DNA of 64,000 nt from Tubulanus polymorphus (Eukaryota; Nemertea; Palaeonemertea; Tubulaniformes; Tubulanidae), in NCBI RefSeq assembly GCF_964204645.1, contig NC_134036.1, positions 5,529,600 through 5,593,599 of the forward strand, written 5' to 3'. The position numbers were made by a program, and so were the translations under genes. Under the pieces are notes generated by a model. The model was not told the DNA's origin. It ran no database searches and saw only the letters and a list, made by a program, of their open reading frames with translations. Of the stretch, positions 1 through 10,781 are shown piece by piece. Positions within the stretch are counted from its first letter, which is position 1. Each line of letters begins with the position of its first letter.

Positions 1-387
1 AATTCCCTGAGTTAGCTGATGTTTCTCCATGTTACAACAAACAGATTCTCAAATAAATTTCTAGGCACAAAATATTACAATCCATAACATATTTGAATTA
101 GGTAATGCGAAGAGATGTGTGGTCAATATAGCACTTCTAGTCGAATTCCCTGCGTTTAGTAGGTTTTGGTAAAGTTTGTCAAATTACCAACGTTTTCAAA
201 GTTTCTCTTGATTCGTTCTAGATTTTTTTTCCGATAACGCCCGTTTTCCATGTCAGTGGCCTCCCTGTTTCTGCAACCACTGGCAAATCTGATAGGGCTA
301 ACGAAGGGTAACCCCTGAGCCGATGAACGATGCTGTCATGATATATACCCCCTTCCCTCCCTGACCAGCAAAACGGACTGTATTTAC

Positions 388-582
388 CTTATCAAAAGCG
401 GTAAGATGTTCGACGTTGGTCAGTTTACTCAGTATCGTATTAGTGACTTCACCGCTACCGCAGCCTATATCCAATACATTACTGTAACCACCCGGCTTGA
501 AATCAATGGTCGATAAAACATTAGCGGCCCAATTTCTCGTGCCATCGCTAGCATTCGAATAGAGTTCCGCGTTCGGATTCAT
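388..582 (-). CDS. MT0: JHAMT-like methyltransferase, exon 1 only (rest lies left of the window)
   Basis: Exon 1 of the methyltransferase family, 195 nt, 65 codons, from ATG at 582 to a GT donor at 387-386. It carries the SAM-binding motif I (VLDIGCGSGEVT, residues 36-47) and ends in the conserved AFDK. The remaining exons would lie at lower coordinates, outside the window; positions 1-387 match the intron 1 of the complete copies. It differs from the other copies at residue 15 (Thr instead of Asn) and near residue 55 (KLTN instead of KLDN), and is the most diverged of the exons 1 with an intact start and donor. An in-frame reading continues upstream to an ATG at 816 with a hydrophobic stretch, but that extension is not conserved as an ATG-started frame in the other copies, so the 582 start is preferred. 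Confidence 0.8.
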
Positions 583-1930
583 TCTGTATCTTCCGCAAGC
601 AAGAACGTAAAGAATTAGATCGAGCGAAAATGTTCCAGATCTCGCGGAAGTGAAGAACGGAACCGCAATTACCAGAAAGAGTTTATGCGGGCGGTTTTGT
701 GATTTTTTACGTTCTCTATTTAGAGAGCCGCTTTCAAAACTGATAGCGGCGATATAACGTAAGTTTCTATTGCGGTCAGGGAATAAAAAGTAGCGTTTGA
801 ATCGAAATGTCAACATAACTCTATTGATTTCCTTTCAAGAGGAAATACTTGTCGCTTGTCTATTGAAACCATTCATTAGATATTTATTCGGCGTTATTAG
901 ATAAAAAATAGAGATGACGGATGTAATGTCGGAATTGGGACGACACGACGAAACGTGTACGACGAAGAATCGATTTTATCGATTAGAATATAGGTCAATA
1001 AATGTCTAGACTAATTCATGAACGTCAAACAACCTGAAAGTATTATCACTATATCGCTATAAGCACGCGTCGGTGTGAATCGATGTACTGCTCTGGATTT
1101 GCATACGCGAAACACTACTTGCTCCTCGAAATCTAAAAAGAATGACAGTTATAGAAACTACAAAGGAATACAAAGGAATACTGACGTTTTGACTCAATTC
1201 TATGCGAAAAAAACTAGTCCTACCGTCGGTGTTTTACTCCGTAATCGAGGGATTTAATTTTCAATCGAATTATAGAAATTCGATTTAATTTCGATGCGCT
1301 TATAACGATGACGTAGTACACAGCGACTCACACAGAACCCGCAGACAACGCGGACTGGTCATCGATGTGTGTAAAGATTATTGTAACGGTTTTTAAGGCG
1401 ACAAAAATAGGACGCGAACAAAACGAATGCACGTCTATTTGAACAGAGCTTACATTATGCAAACTAATGCAAATCCTGTAGAATAGATGAGGCGATAATA
1501 TGCGTCAGCTCGAAATCAGTTCTCGGTAAATACATTTCATATGCGTCAGCTCGAAAATATTCATCTTTTTCCTGCATTCGCACTGGTCGGCCGTACTTTC
1601 TCGAAAACCTTTCTATTTTGCTTGTAAAAGACATAAAATCCGTGTATAGTTCTTTTTCGTTTTATTGTGTATCTTAAAGTCTCTTATGATGTCGATTTGA
1701 AAATAGACTTCTTGAAGTAAATACTTGACTTTCTATAAACCTCGTCTCGAATTGATAGAATTACAATTTCATTAAAAATTTAGATTTCTCCTATAAAAAG
1801 GGGCGCATCGATCTATCTCGATCTATCCAAAAATGGGAGAAACGGAACGATAAAAAGATGTTAAACATTTTTCTTTTGTTTTTATTTGAAGTAACCAGGA
1901 TTAAACTAGATAGATTGGTGTATCGATTTT
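583..1930. other. Intergenic: 5' flank of MT0 and 3' flank of A1
   Basis: No gene is seen. The MT0 side carries the putative 5' UTR/promoter, including the palindrome AATCGATTTTATCGATT near 970. The peptide side carries two copies of the box ATGCGTCAGCTCGAAA (about 1500 and 1541), which recurs downstream of the B and C peptide genes. An AATAAA signal on the minus strand (plus 1880-1885) lies about 46 nt past the A1 stop codon and is its likely polyadenylation signal. Confidence 0.6.
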
Positions 1931-3462
1931 TTAGAAGTTCAAAAGAAAGTTGAAATGGCCCGTTGAACATCTATCGATACAACGCGCATACAAACAGTTT
2001 CTCTTGCATACTCTGTACTTAGGATCATCCCAACGAAGATGAGGGCAGTCTCGCTTGCAACCTTCGTTGCACAAGAAACACATAAATGAAAATGAATCAG
2101 TGACCATCAGCAAAACTAAAACTACCAGATACTGAAAATAAAGGAAATCATCAAGCGATGTACGTTTTCTGAGAACATTGTTTATCCAAATAAAACTCGA
2201 TTGTTAACATGTTTCAATTCATACACAAATGGATGCAGAAACGGAAGAGTGCCGATGCGAGGAGAGGAGTCCACTCTGGCCTGGTGGGCACAAAGTCATG
2301 AGGATTCTACCCGTAGTAGATGATCATCCACCAGATGTATCACTTATGTACAGCAGATAATCAATTGCTGCAGCAACGACGGCTTTAACTCACGGCGAAA
2401 TAGGATTCACCAGGTGTCGCTGGCAGAACATCGATGACAGGATAAAGCAGATTTCGAAATTCATGTTTGGCGATCAAGAGCTAGAGGCCTAGTTGAGGAT
2501 TATGTATTGCTTGGAGTGAAATTTAACTGGACTGGTAGCTTTGCAAAATCAAGAAAATACCCTTATGATAAAGCAACGAGAGCTATGTTTTCGATCGTTC
2601 AAAAAGGCAGGCGCTTCAAACTTCATGTAGATGTTGTGTTCAAGCTATTTGATATGTGTGTCGCTCCTATCGCTATGTATGGATGCGAGGTTTGGGGGTT
2701 ATGAAAATCTTGATTTATTAGAGAATCTCCACACCATATTTGGACACAACAATTTATGGCGAACAGTAGGACCTTCTCAAGTCGAATAAAACACACTCTT
2801 CGTGATCAACACCTTCGAAATACCGTTTCAAAAGTAGATGCTAATCCGATATACATTAATTTTATGCAATACAAAAATGATATTGAATTAGAAAGGTATA
2901 TTAGTGAACTTGACGAGGATTTAGTAATGATTCTATTAAAATTAAGATTTAGGTCTAATCTCATGCCTGTAAATAAATTATCAAACCTTCCGTTAGATAG
3001 AGATGATTGATTATGTTCGGCTTGCGATGTTTTTGGTGATGAATTGCGTTTTATTTTTAACTGCAACCCACTGAATGAAATGCGTGAAAATATTTTGAAT
3101 TTGAACTCTTGGTATTCTAAAAAAAATCCTACAATCCACTTTGCAAAATTCATCAAAAAAAGGCTTAGATGTATATAGATCTCCCCCCCCCCCCCCCAAT
3201 AATAAGTATATCGTAAATAGAGTATGAATATATTATCAATGATTGTGTTATATTTTGAAGACAAGTTTATATTCTCTGTTAATTGTAAATATTGTATACT
3301 TTGTATAAGTCTCCATCCATGTACCATAGAAATGGTACATGGAGGGTGAATAAAATCCTAATCCTAATCCTAATCATAATCCTTGCTGTGGAAATAGAGG
3401 ACTCGACGACAGTTTTACAAACAAGAACTATCAAAACGTTAATGCATTACCTTTGAAGACAT
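1931..3462 (-). CDS. Peptide A1: small secreted eight-cysteine peptide, family A
   Basis: Two coding exons: 3451..3462 (12 nt, Met-Ser-Ser-Lys) and 1931..2131 (201 nt), giving 70 residues. The donor GT is at 3450-3449 and the acceptor TTTTCAG ends at 2132; the join is phase 0. The first 20 residues (MSSKYLVVLVLLMVTDSFSF) are a clear signal peptide, and the joined exons make it complete, which is the main reason to accept the microexon. The mature part has eight cysteines spaced C-x2-C-x3-C-x3-C-x12-C-x3-C-x4-C-x3-C, is rich in Lys/Arg before the fifth cysteine, and has a hydrophobic C-terminus. A secreted, disulfide-bonded peptide is inferred. I do not recognise the family, and function is unknown. 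The 1.3-kb intron contains a LINE fragment. A TATA box lies 44 nt upstream of the ATG. Confidence 0.78.
2433..3382 (+). mobile_element. LINE (non-LTR retrotransposon) 3' fragment in the A1 intron
   Basis: This fragment encodes the end of a reverse transcriptase in the style of invertebrate CR1/L2-like LINEs: LLGVKFNWTGSF, then VVFKLFDMCVAPIAMYGCEVWG. A post-RT region follows, with a Cys-x2-Cys...Asn-Cys knuckle (about 3016-3065). The copy is 5'-truncated and broken by an extra CC near 2488, a frameshift after GCEVWG and an in-frame stop near 3008. The 3' end has a strong hairpin (3317-3342) and a CCTAAT-type tail (about 3356-3382), as in LINEs that prime on short 3' repeats. It lies opposite in strand to the host gene. 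The left edge is approximate. Confidence 0.8.
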
Positions 3463-3640
3463 TTTCCGCGAGTACGTGTACAACGATGCGACCAGACGAT
3501 AGCAGTTTATACAGCGAAAATAATATTCGATTAAACTATTTAAATAATGCAGACGTTTCAATTGGTTTCAATTCTCTTTGTCTCTATCACTCAGACGCAC
3601 AAGAATCGGTATCGTATATCACCATCGCCCGATATCATAT
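3463..3640 (-). promoter_or_regulatory. Promoter of peptide A1
   Basis: A TATAAA box on the minus strand (plus 3506-3511) lies 44 nt upstream of the ATG, implying a very short 5' UTR. Further upstream (about 3545-3632) is a block that recurs at every peptide gene, containing GTGCGTCTGAGTGATAGAGA-like sequence and CGATACCGATTC. Compared with B and C genes, about 62 bp between TATA and ATG are missing here. Confidence 0.6.
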
Positions 3641-5136
3641 GTATTGCAGTTTAGCAGCTGTGTTAGGAGTGTTAAGAATTTTTCTTTGTTTTCGATTTAG
3701 AAATACTAAACAATTTAAACTATAAGTATAGATTCTAAAGATACGTCTTCTAGATAAGAGTGATGTAGTTCTCAAACCTACGAATTCATCGAAATTGCGA
3801 TGGTCGTCATTTGTAAATGAGTTGAATTTTACAAATCGCTGGCTTCATTGAGAATGAGAAAAGTCGTCATTACTATATAATCATAATCTAATGGAATCAT
3901 TTCGAATCACGAAAGCCATAGTAAACTAGAGAGTCGTCATGGACACTTAACAATATTTTACAGAATGAATCGTTGACATAATCGAAAACGATAAATTCGC
4001 AGAAAACCCAGTTATTTGTCTGATGATTTTTCTTTTCTTTCCCTTTTTCAGCATGCGAGGATCCATAAAGTGTATATACATTCGTCTAACAGCTTGTCAT
4101 CGTAATTAAACTCTTGCAGAAATAAAACCGACGCCCTCGAAGCAAAACATCATATGTACATACAGCTCATCCTATTTTTACGTAGTACCGGTAACTTACT
4201 GAGAACACCGTCAAGAAATAAAGAACTGCCGTGGATCACTTGACATTTGTGTAGATTCTCGTGTACGGTTACGTTGTAACGTCATTTTCATGTCAAAGAA
4301 ATGTCCAAACCAGGTATCTATTTCAGAAACATTCTCCATTTACTCTGATTATGAAATCCAGTTCGAAAACCGCAGCAATGGATTTTTAGTTCGAATGTGA
4401 ACAGGAGCGGGAACTCGATTAATCGCTGCTTTGCAACTACTAGATTTCAGTCTTCGTTTATGAGTCCATATTTCATTTTCCTTCCATTAGTGGAACTAGC
4501 AGTATCAAATACAATTGTTTTAAATCTAAGCCTATATTTATTGAGAACATTAGAGAATTCCATATCTTCAGCCAGTCTGTAGAAACCCTTTGATGCTGTT
4601 TTGCAGCTATATTTGTTTTCCCCATTCATTTCCTTTTTTACAGTACTGCCTATCGCTTCTGCATTCTGAGAACTGCGATGTCACTATAGACGAAGGGTGA
4701 ACGAATACTTTGTAAAAACCGCTTAAAACTCCTATTATTTCTGCAAAATTAATAATACTCACTTTTCACAGTTGATTAATTTCACTGCTTATGATAACAT
4801 TTGACGGTAACATACGATACCGGTTCGAGTACGTATGAGTGATAGAGGGTGTTTGAACAGCTAAAACATCTGCATCAATTCAAAATTTGTATTGATTATG
4901 AACTGTCACTCGGTCTCGAGCTCTCTCCCTTCCTGTTCAACCTGCCAACGTGTTGATATGCGTGAAGTAGAATAGAAATATACATCACATCGACTGCACC
5001 AATGCGAGAAATCTACGGAAGAACATACTAACATACTTACATACTTACCCTGGTGTCGTGCAAATCGATTCAATTAGTCGTTTAGTTGAGCCTTTCGATA
5101 CGAAGGTAATCGTACAAAAATCAAATTAAAGCGATC
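3641..5136. other. Upstream region of A1, including an inverted copy of the promoter block
   Basis: No gene is seen. A perfect inverted repeat ATTTGTAAA / TTTACAAAT with a 10-nt loop lies near 3811-3838. At 4811-4880 the promoter block is present again in inverted orientation (CGATACCGGTTCGAGTACG, TGAGTGATAGAGG, ATCTGCAT, then a TATGAAC where the TATA box would be), so it points to the plus strand. No coding exon follows it. Confidence 0.5.
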
Positions 5137-5270
5137 TCACCACTACCGCAGCCTATATCCAATACATTCCTGTAACCACCCGGCTTGAATTCAATGGTCG
5201 ATAAAACTTTAGCGGCCCAACTTCTCGTACCAGCGCTAGCATTCGAATAAAGTTCCGCGTTCGGATTCAT
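5137..5270 (-). pseudogene. Relic of methyltransferase exon 1 between A1 and B1
   Basis: The minus strand reads from an ATG at 5270 through a recognisable exon-1 sequence (MNPNAELYSNAS..., FKPGGY, VLDIGCGSGE). It loses similarity just after motif I and has no donor and no later exons nearby. It has Thr at the residue-15 position, as MT0 does. It marks where a complete MT gene once separated A and B. Confidence 0.75.
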
Positions 5271-5370
5271 TCCGGTGCTTTCTTATTCGTGCGCGAACGT
5301 ATTGCTAAGATTGCGCGAATTGTTTCGAAATCTTGCAGTAGTGAAAAAAATGAACTATCAACGCGTTCAT

Positions 5371-5690
5371 GCATTATACGTTTGGAGAAATGTTTCTCCG
5401 ATTCTCAAGATCTCGGCTCAATAGCGTTTGCAAAGTCCACAGAATTCTATTCAACCACGTGTCGTCCAATAATGTAACATCGTAATGAAAATAAATTTCA
5501 TTTTCAATTTCAATTTCACAACGGTGCGACCAGACGATTTATAAAGAGAGAAATGGATATTTAATCAAACTGTTGAAATAATGCGGCTGATTCGATTGGT
5601 TTCAATTCTCTTTAGCTCTATTACTCAGACGTACTCAAATCGGTATCGTGCATCATATGTGCTAGGAGCATTAACAGTTTTTGTTTGTTT
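5371..5690 (-). pseudogene. Relic of a peptide-gene exon 1 and promoter
   Basis: The sequence aligns by eye with the exon 1/promoter of B and C genes: the TTTCTCCGATTC flank, the ACAACGGTGCGACC block, a TATAAA (plus 5538-5543) and the TCTATTACTCAGACG block. The start codon has become ATT and the donor GT is lost. No exon 2 accompanies it. Together with the adjacent MT relic it is a collapsed former repeat unit. Confidence 0.6.
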
Positions 5691-5810
5691 CCAAGTTATA
5701 AATACGAAACCGTTTTTAAACTATCATAATAAATTCTTAATCATACGTCTACTAAAGCGGCATAATTCAGGAATCTGGAATCTCTGAAACCGTCGAGACT
5801 GAGACGGTCG

Positions 5811-7693
5811 TCATTAAGTAATTGATTCCTCGTTTACAAAATTGTTGAAGTTTTGAGAATTGAACGACTGAGTGATAGAAGGAACATCTGTGTAATTTCA
5901 TCATTTTAACTAAAATATAAAGTCTCCGCTCGAGAAAGGGCTGACTTTTATAGACACATTTGTTTACGTACATGTCGGAATTTCAAACGTTGTAAACATT
6001 TCAACTAAAACGCGCCATAGCCTTACAAAGGCTTACAGGATATACACGAAAGTATCAAAGTCGTTACATGTTACTCATGGCAGACATGTTTAGGGTAATG
6101 GTACTAATCTGCTGGTTTTAGTAGTAGGAGCTCCCATAATTTTAAATTCATTAGGTTCTGTTTTGCGCAATTATTCATCAACTTTTTGCGTACAATCTCG
6201 AGGCAGGCAGAGTTAAAAACCGATTCGCATAGATCCTCCAACAGCCTCTGGGGTGTTTTCTCTTTTCATGGAAATGGAAGATTATTGTTAGACGTCGGCT
6301 GTATCGTCGAGGGAAATACGCCAACACGAGACTAATGTCGTCAAAACGAGAATAATGTCGTGAAAATGAGAATTAAGTCGTCAAACCGAGATTAAACTCG
6401 TCAAGTCAAGAATAATGTCTTCAAAACGAGAATAAAGTCGTTTAAATCGAGAATAACCTCGTCAAAACGACAAAAAGTCACAAACAAAAACAAATTAGAT
6501 GCTGCTTCTACGGCGTTAGAAGCATCATTGGTTATAATATCGTTAAGAGCCCTCTCGTCGAGGGGGCCCAAAGATGAAACAGACATAGAGATGCTTAAGG
6601 TTATCACCTGCCATAATGATTTAGTCACGATCCATCGTGGTTAGTAATTCGGTCACAATAAAAGGGTTTAATACGCTTCGTGAAATCGATCCACGATCAG
6701 TAAAAGTAATACGTTCAAATATCAATTACTGCACACAATCTGATAGAAATTACTGCCTTTACCTTTTGATTATCTTCAATTTCTGTCGTTGTCCCGATAG
6801 GCCTCTCGTACTGTACAGCGCATTGCTATATTTTTCTTTTTTTTCGATTGGTACCTGTATAAAGCAAAATAATATGATCTTAAAAATATATGTGTGGTAT
6901 TGGTTACGCTGAACATCCAAAATCATGGTCTCATTTTTGAATTTAAAAGTCAAGTTAAATCCTATCTTATAAATTTAAATTACAATAAATAAGAACTGGG
7001 TGCAGTCCACAGAGTTTAGCAGTTTCGAGAAAGACGGATTGATTTGGAGTTAACTCGATGAAAATCGACTGGTTTTTTTACTTCAGCATTTTTCTAACAG
7101 CGTTACAACCGGGTTCTTTTCTGGTTCTCACAAAAAATGATCATATCCTAAACCGATTTGAGATCAACGGAATCGATGAATAAATCCAATCGATTCCTTT
7201 TTAGGTAGACCTTTTTGGTGAAACTGGACCCAGAGTGTACATTCAGCTCATCCCCGTGACGTTCGAACTCGAACGCGATTAACTAGTTATCTGTTTTCGT
7301 CAATAATTTCTTGATCAAATGCGTCAGCTCGAAAATATGCATATTTTATTCTGCATTCTCACTGGTCGGTAGTACTTGAAGTACCTTTGTATTTTTCTTT
7401 GTAAAATACATACAATCAGTGTATAGTTCTGTCCCATTGCATTGTTTAATTTTATAGTCTCTTATGATGTCTAATTGAAAATACTTATATTAAAAATAAG
7501 TAAAACACTTGACTTTGTATACCCCTCGTGTCGACACGTGGAATAATTCCATTTCAATTTCAATTACTCTGACAAAACGGGGCCATCGATCTATTTCCCT
7601 TCACCGAGGAATCATAATCGTTCGCGTCGAATAGAAAAAAAACAAAAATCGAGAAACGAAACGAAACGAAACAAAACGAGACGAAAATAGATG
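5811..7693. other. Region between the relic unit and B1 (3' flank of B1)
   Basis: No gene is supported. It begins with further relic peptide-upstream sequence (to about 5970), then an unclassified block (about 6090-6330), the 21-bp minisatellite (separate entry) and an unclassified block to about 7300. It then holds the peptide 3' flank with one ATGCGTCAGCTCGAAA box near 7320. A minus-strand frame of 75 codons (6401-6628) is shared by all four B-linked copies, but it runs through the minisatellite and has no recognisable domain, so it is not called a gene. Confidence 0.5.
6325..6471. repeat. 21-bp minisatellite before B1
   Basis: About seven degenerate units of the type CGAGAATAATGTCGTCAAAA, period 21. 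Because 21 is a multiple of 3, one minus-strand frame reads as a seven-residue hydrophobic repeat (FDEVILDLNDFIL), which explains the open frame there. Confidence 0.85.
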
Positions 7694-8401
7694 TTAAACA
7701 TGTTTTAATTTAAAGTCACCAGGATTATACCCTCGATAGCGAATCTTCCAGTCTGACCCACAACCAGGACACATCCGAACCTCACACTTTGCCTTGCAAT
7801 CTTTATACTTAGGAAAATCGTAATTATAATAAGGACTGCAGTAGCCGCAGTTCCTGTTGACGCAAAGGGAACACATGAAAAACCCACTTGAATTAGCAAA
7901 ACCAGTGACCATCAAAACAAAAAATAACAGATACTGAAAATAGAATAAATCAGGTGTTGTACATTTCTGTGAAAAGTACGTTATTCATACAAAAAATACA
8001 CGATCCCTAAAGTGTTTCAATTCACACATACACACACGCACGCACGCACGCACGCGCGCACACACACACACACACACACAGTCACATGAATGCGTAAACG
8101 GAAGAGGACTGAGGCGAGGAGAAGACTCCGCTGTGGCCTGATAGCCACACGGTGATTCAACCCGTGGTAGATAAGGATCAACCATTGTTTTACTTGTGTG
8201 CAGTAGATCATACTACTGCGACAACACAGGCATTAACCCACGGCGAAACGGGATTCACCATATGTCGCTAGTGTGCGGTAAAACGTGGCCTACTGCGCAA
8301 CGGGATGTTTAGCTCAGGACGTGACCGGGTGTCGCTAGCGAATATATATTTATAGAAATATAAATTACAAACAAGAACTATGCATTTACCTTCGATGACA
8401 T
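7694..8401 (-). CDS. Peptide B1: small secreted eight-cysteine peptide, family B
   Basis: Exons 8390..8401 (Met-Ser-Ser-Lys) and 7694..7933 (240 nt); the 456-bp intron has donor GTAAAT and acceptor TTTTCAG, phase 0. The product is 83 residues. The start MSSKYLLFFVLMVTGFANSS is a signal peptide with likely cleavage near the FANS segment. The mature part has cysteines C-x2-C-x4-C-x2-C-x13-C-x3-C-x4-C-x2-C, a Tyr-rich loop between Cys4 and Cys5 and a basic tail after Cys8. Cysteines 5-7 have the same spacing as in family A, and the C-x2-C ends match family C. This supports a common origin despite little other identity. Function is unknown; a secreted host-defence or signalling peptide would be possible, but nothing here decides it. 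Confidence 0.8.
8023..8080. repeat. CA/GCAC microsatellite in the B1 intron
   Basis: A run of CACACA, GCAC and CGCG units. Length and phase differ among the four B genes, giving spurious Cys/Val/Ala-rich open frames on the minus strand. Confidence 0.95.
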
Positions 8402-8630
8402 GTTTCTCCGATTCGCTAGATCTCAACTCAAACGTGTTTGTGAAGTCTACAAATTCCTTCTGACAACCGCGTGTACGTGTACAACGGTGCGACCAAACGA
8501 TAGCGGTTTATATGGAGAGACATAATATTTTGATCGAACTATTGAAATCAAGCAGACGTTTCAATTGGGTTCAATTCTCTTTGTCTCTATCACTCAGACG
8601 CACTCGAATCGGTATCGTATATCACCATCG
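8402..8630 (-). promoter_or_regulatory. Promoter of peptide B1
   Basis: A TATAAA box on the minus strand (plus 8507-8512) lies 106 nt upstream of the ATG. The upstream conserved block (about 8545-8626) contains GAGTGCGTCTGAGTGATAGAG and CGATACCGATTC. Position and sequence are repeated at B2, B3, B4, C1 and C2. Confidence 0.6.
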
Positions 8631-10781
8631 CCCGATATCATATGCGTTAAATTTTAGCAGCTGTGTTAGGAGTATTAAGAATTTTTCGATGTTTCCGAGT
8701 TAATTATACTAAACATTTTAAACTATTATCATATATTCTTCAATAGCCGTCTTCTAGATAAGAGTGATATCGTTCTCGAATCTTCGAATTCATCGAGACT
8801 GCGACGGTCGTCATTTGTAAATGAGTTGAATTTTACAAATAGCTGGCTTTATTGATAATGAGAAAAGTCGTCGCTATATAATCATAAAATCTAATGGAAT
8901 CGTATTGAATCAAAAAAGCCACTGTGAAGATCGTCGTAGTTATTTCACAGAGTAGTTGACGTATTCGAAAACGAAAAATTCGCAGAAAACCCAGTTATTT
9001 TTGGTTATTTCGCGCAGCTTCTTAACGTTGTATTAGATTATGGCTGGAATATAACAAGGCTCTTTGAACCAGTGAATTCTATGTACACAGTCCATCATAT
9101 TTTAAAGCAGTTACTGAGAACAGAAATAAAACCGTGGATCACTTGATATTTGTGTAGGAAATCTCGTGCAGGCTTATGTTTGTGTGTCAAAGAAATGTTT
9201 CCGAGAATATCTTAACCGGGTATTTATTTCATTAACATTGACATTTTCTTTGATAACGAAATCCAGTTCGAATCTGCAGCAATGAATTTTTAGTGCGAAT
9301 GTGAACTGGCGCGGAAAGTCGGTATCGCTGCTTTGTAACTACTTGATTTCTTCGTTTCAGAGTCCATATTTCATAATGCTTTCATAAGTGTTAGGGAACT
9401 AACAGTAACATGCATTTCGAATAAACTTGTAAACTCTAAGCCTACATTTATTGAGAACATTAGAGAATACGGTACGATCATTTTTGCCAATTTTCAGAAA
9501 CTTTTCGACGCTGCTTTGCAGCTATATTTGTTTTGTTTTTTTTCATTTCTTTCCTCCATTCTACATAACTGCATGTTCGTGAAATCAATTGTGAATTCAA
9601 TTTGGATTCTAAAACGGACAAGTTACTAATCTCGATCTTTCCGCTCGCTATAGCTTCAAAATTCTGAGAACCGCGATGTCGCTATAGAGGAAGGGTCAAC
9701 GAAGAAGCAGTAGAAAACGCTTTATACTCGTATGACATAATCGTAACATGCGATACCGGTTCGAGTGCGTCTGAGTGATAGAGGGAATTTGAACAGATAA
9801 AACATCTGCATCACTTCACACAATTGTTATTGATTATGAACTGTCACTCACTCTCCGGTTCTCTCCCTCCCTCTCTATTCCAACGGCAAACTCGTTCATA
9901 TGCGTGAAGCAGAATAGTAGAATAGGAATAAACATTACATCGACTTCACTAATGCCCGAAATCTGAGATCTAAACATTCATGAAAGGTTTGATAATAATT
10001 CATTAATAATTTATTCCATTATCTATTTATACAATGTGCTCATTGGCTTTACACTATATTAATAGGAATAAACATTACATCGACTTCACTAATGCCAGAA
10101 ATCTGAGATCTAAACAGTCGCGAAAGGTTTGATAATAATTCATTAATAATTTATTCTATTATCTATGTATACAATGTGCTCATTGGCTTTACACCATATC
10201 TATTAATAGCAATAAACATTACATCGACTTTTCCAATGCCAGAGATTTGAAATCTACACAGTCGCGAAAGGTTTTAATAATAATTCAATAATAATTTATT
10301 CTGCCTAAAATCCATATACAATATGCGCATTGGCTTAACATCATATATTAAAGGGAACAGCGAAACAGAAAATTAAATCGAGTTTTATTAAAAGCTTTGA
10401 TAGTTCCAAATAATTCCCTTTATTACACAATATGTTCAACTGTCTATTTAACATAACAGCCAACAGTAAGGAGCATGGATACATGATCGTCAACCAAAAT
10501 GTAAATGCAATGCCATCAGAATTAACCTATTCAAAATATCCCCACAAAGCATTGTCGTGAAAAAAAGTATTCTTGCAATTCCACATCAGCATTAGTCTAA
10601 TAACACGCCCTTTTAACCGAAGACAAATTCTTTATCTAGTAAAGTCTGAGCCTCATATTTCAGAAAAGGATTTTGTATCTTAAAGAATTCGTCAGTATTA
10701 TGACTGTGTTGAGACTAGAAGATACACAATATCCGTGTAAGATGATAACGAGAGAAATCCCGCAATAAATTCAGCAAAAAC
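8631..10781. other. Upstream region of B1
   Basis: No gene is seen. It contains the ATTTGTAAA/TTTACAAAT inverted repeat (near 8813-8840), the inverted promoter-like block pointing to the plus strand (about 9744-9812), the roughly 140-bp tandem repeats (separate entry), and a unique stretch to the foldback element. A five-codon frame starting at ATATGCGTGAAGC (near 9899) follows the inverted block in all B and C units, but is too short to call. Confidence 0.5.
9921..10350. repeat. About 140-bp tandem repeat, three copies (B1 unit)
   Basis: Units start at 9921, 10061 and 10205 with AATAGGAATAAACATTACAT or AATAGCAATAAACATTACAT, and each contains GAAAGGTTT, AATAATTTATTC and a TGCTCATTGGC-like end. 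The last unit is the most diverged. Confidence 0.85.

Noticed and set aside
2806-3327. 173-codon minus-strand frame
   Set aside because: Antisense shadow of the LINE 3' region, including the poly-C tract read as Gly.
1931-3462. Naming the eight-cysteine peptides as toxins, defensins or pheromones
   Set aside because: Only signal peptide and cysteine spacing are visible; no recognised family signature supports any of these.
6325-6471. Possible CRISPR-like array
   Set aside because: Units are contiguous with no spacers, and the DNA is eukaryotic.
6637-6912. 91-codon plus-strand frame repeated before each B gene
   Set aside because: No domain, no codon signature, and the B4-unit copy is frame-shifted; treated as unclassified repeat sequence.
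8017-8211. Cys/Val-rich minus-strand frames in B introns
   Set aside because: Produced by the CA/GCAC microsatellite; lengths differ between copies.
9750-9790. GGTTCGAGTGC resembling a tRNA B box
   Set aside because: No A box or cloverleaf can be formed around it, and it belongs to the inverted promoter block.
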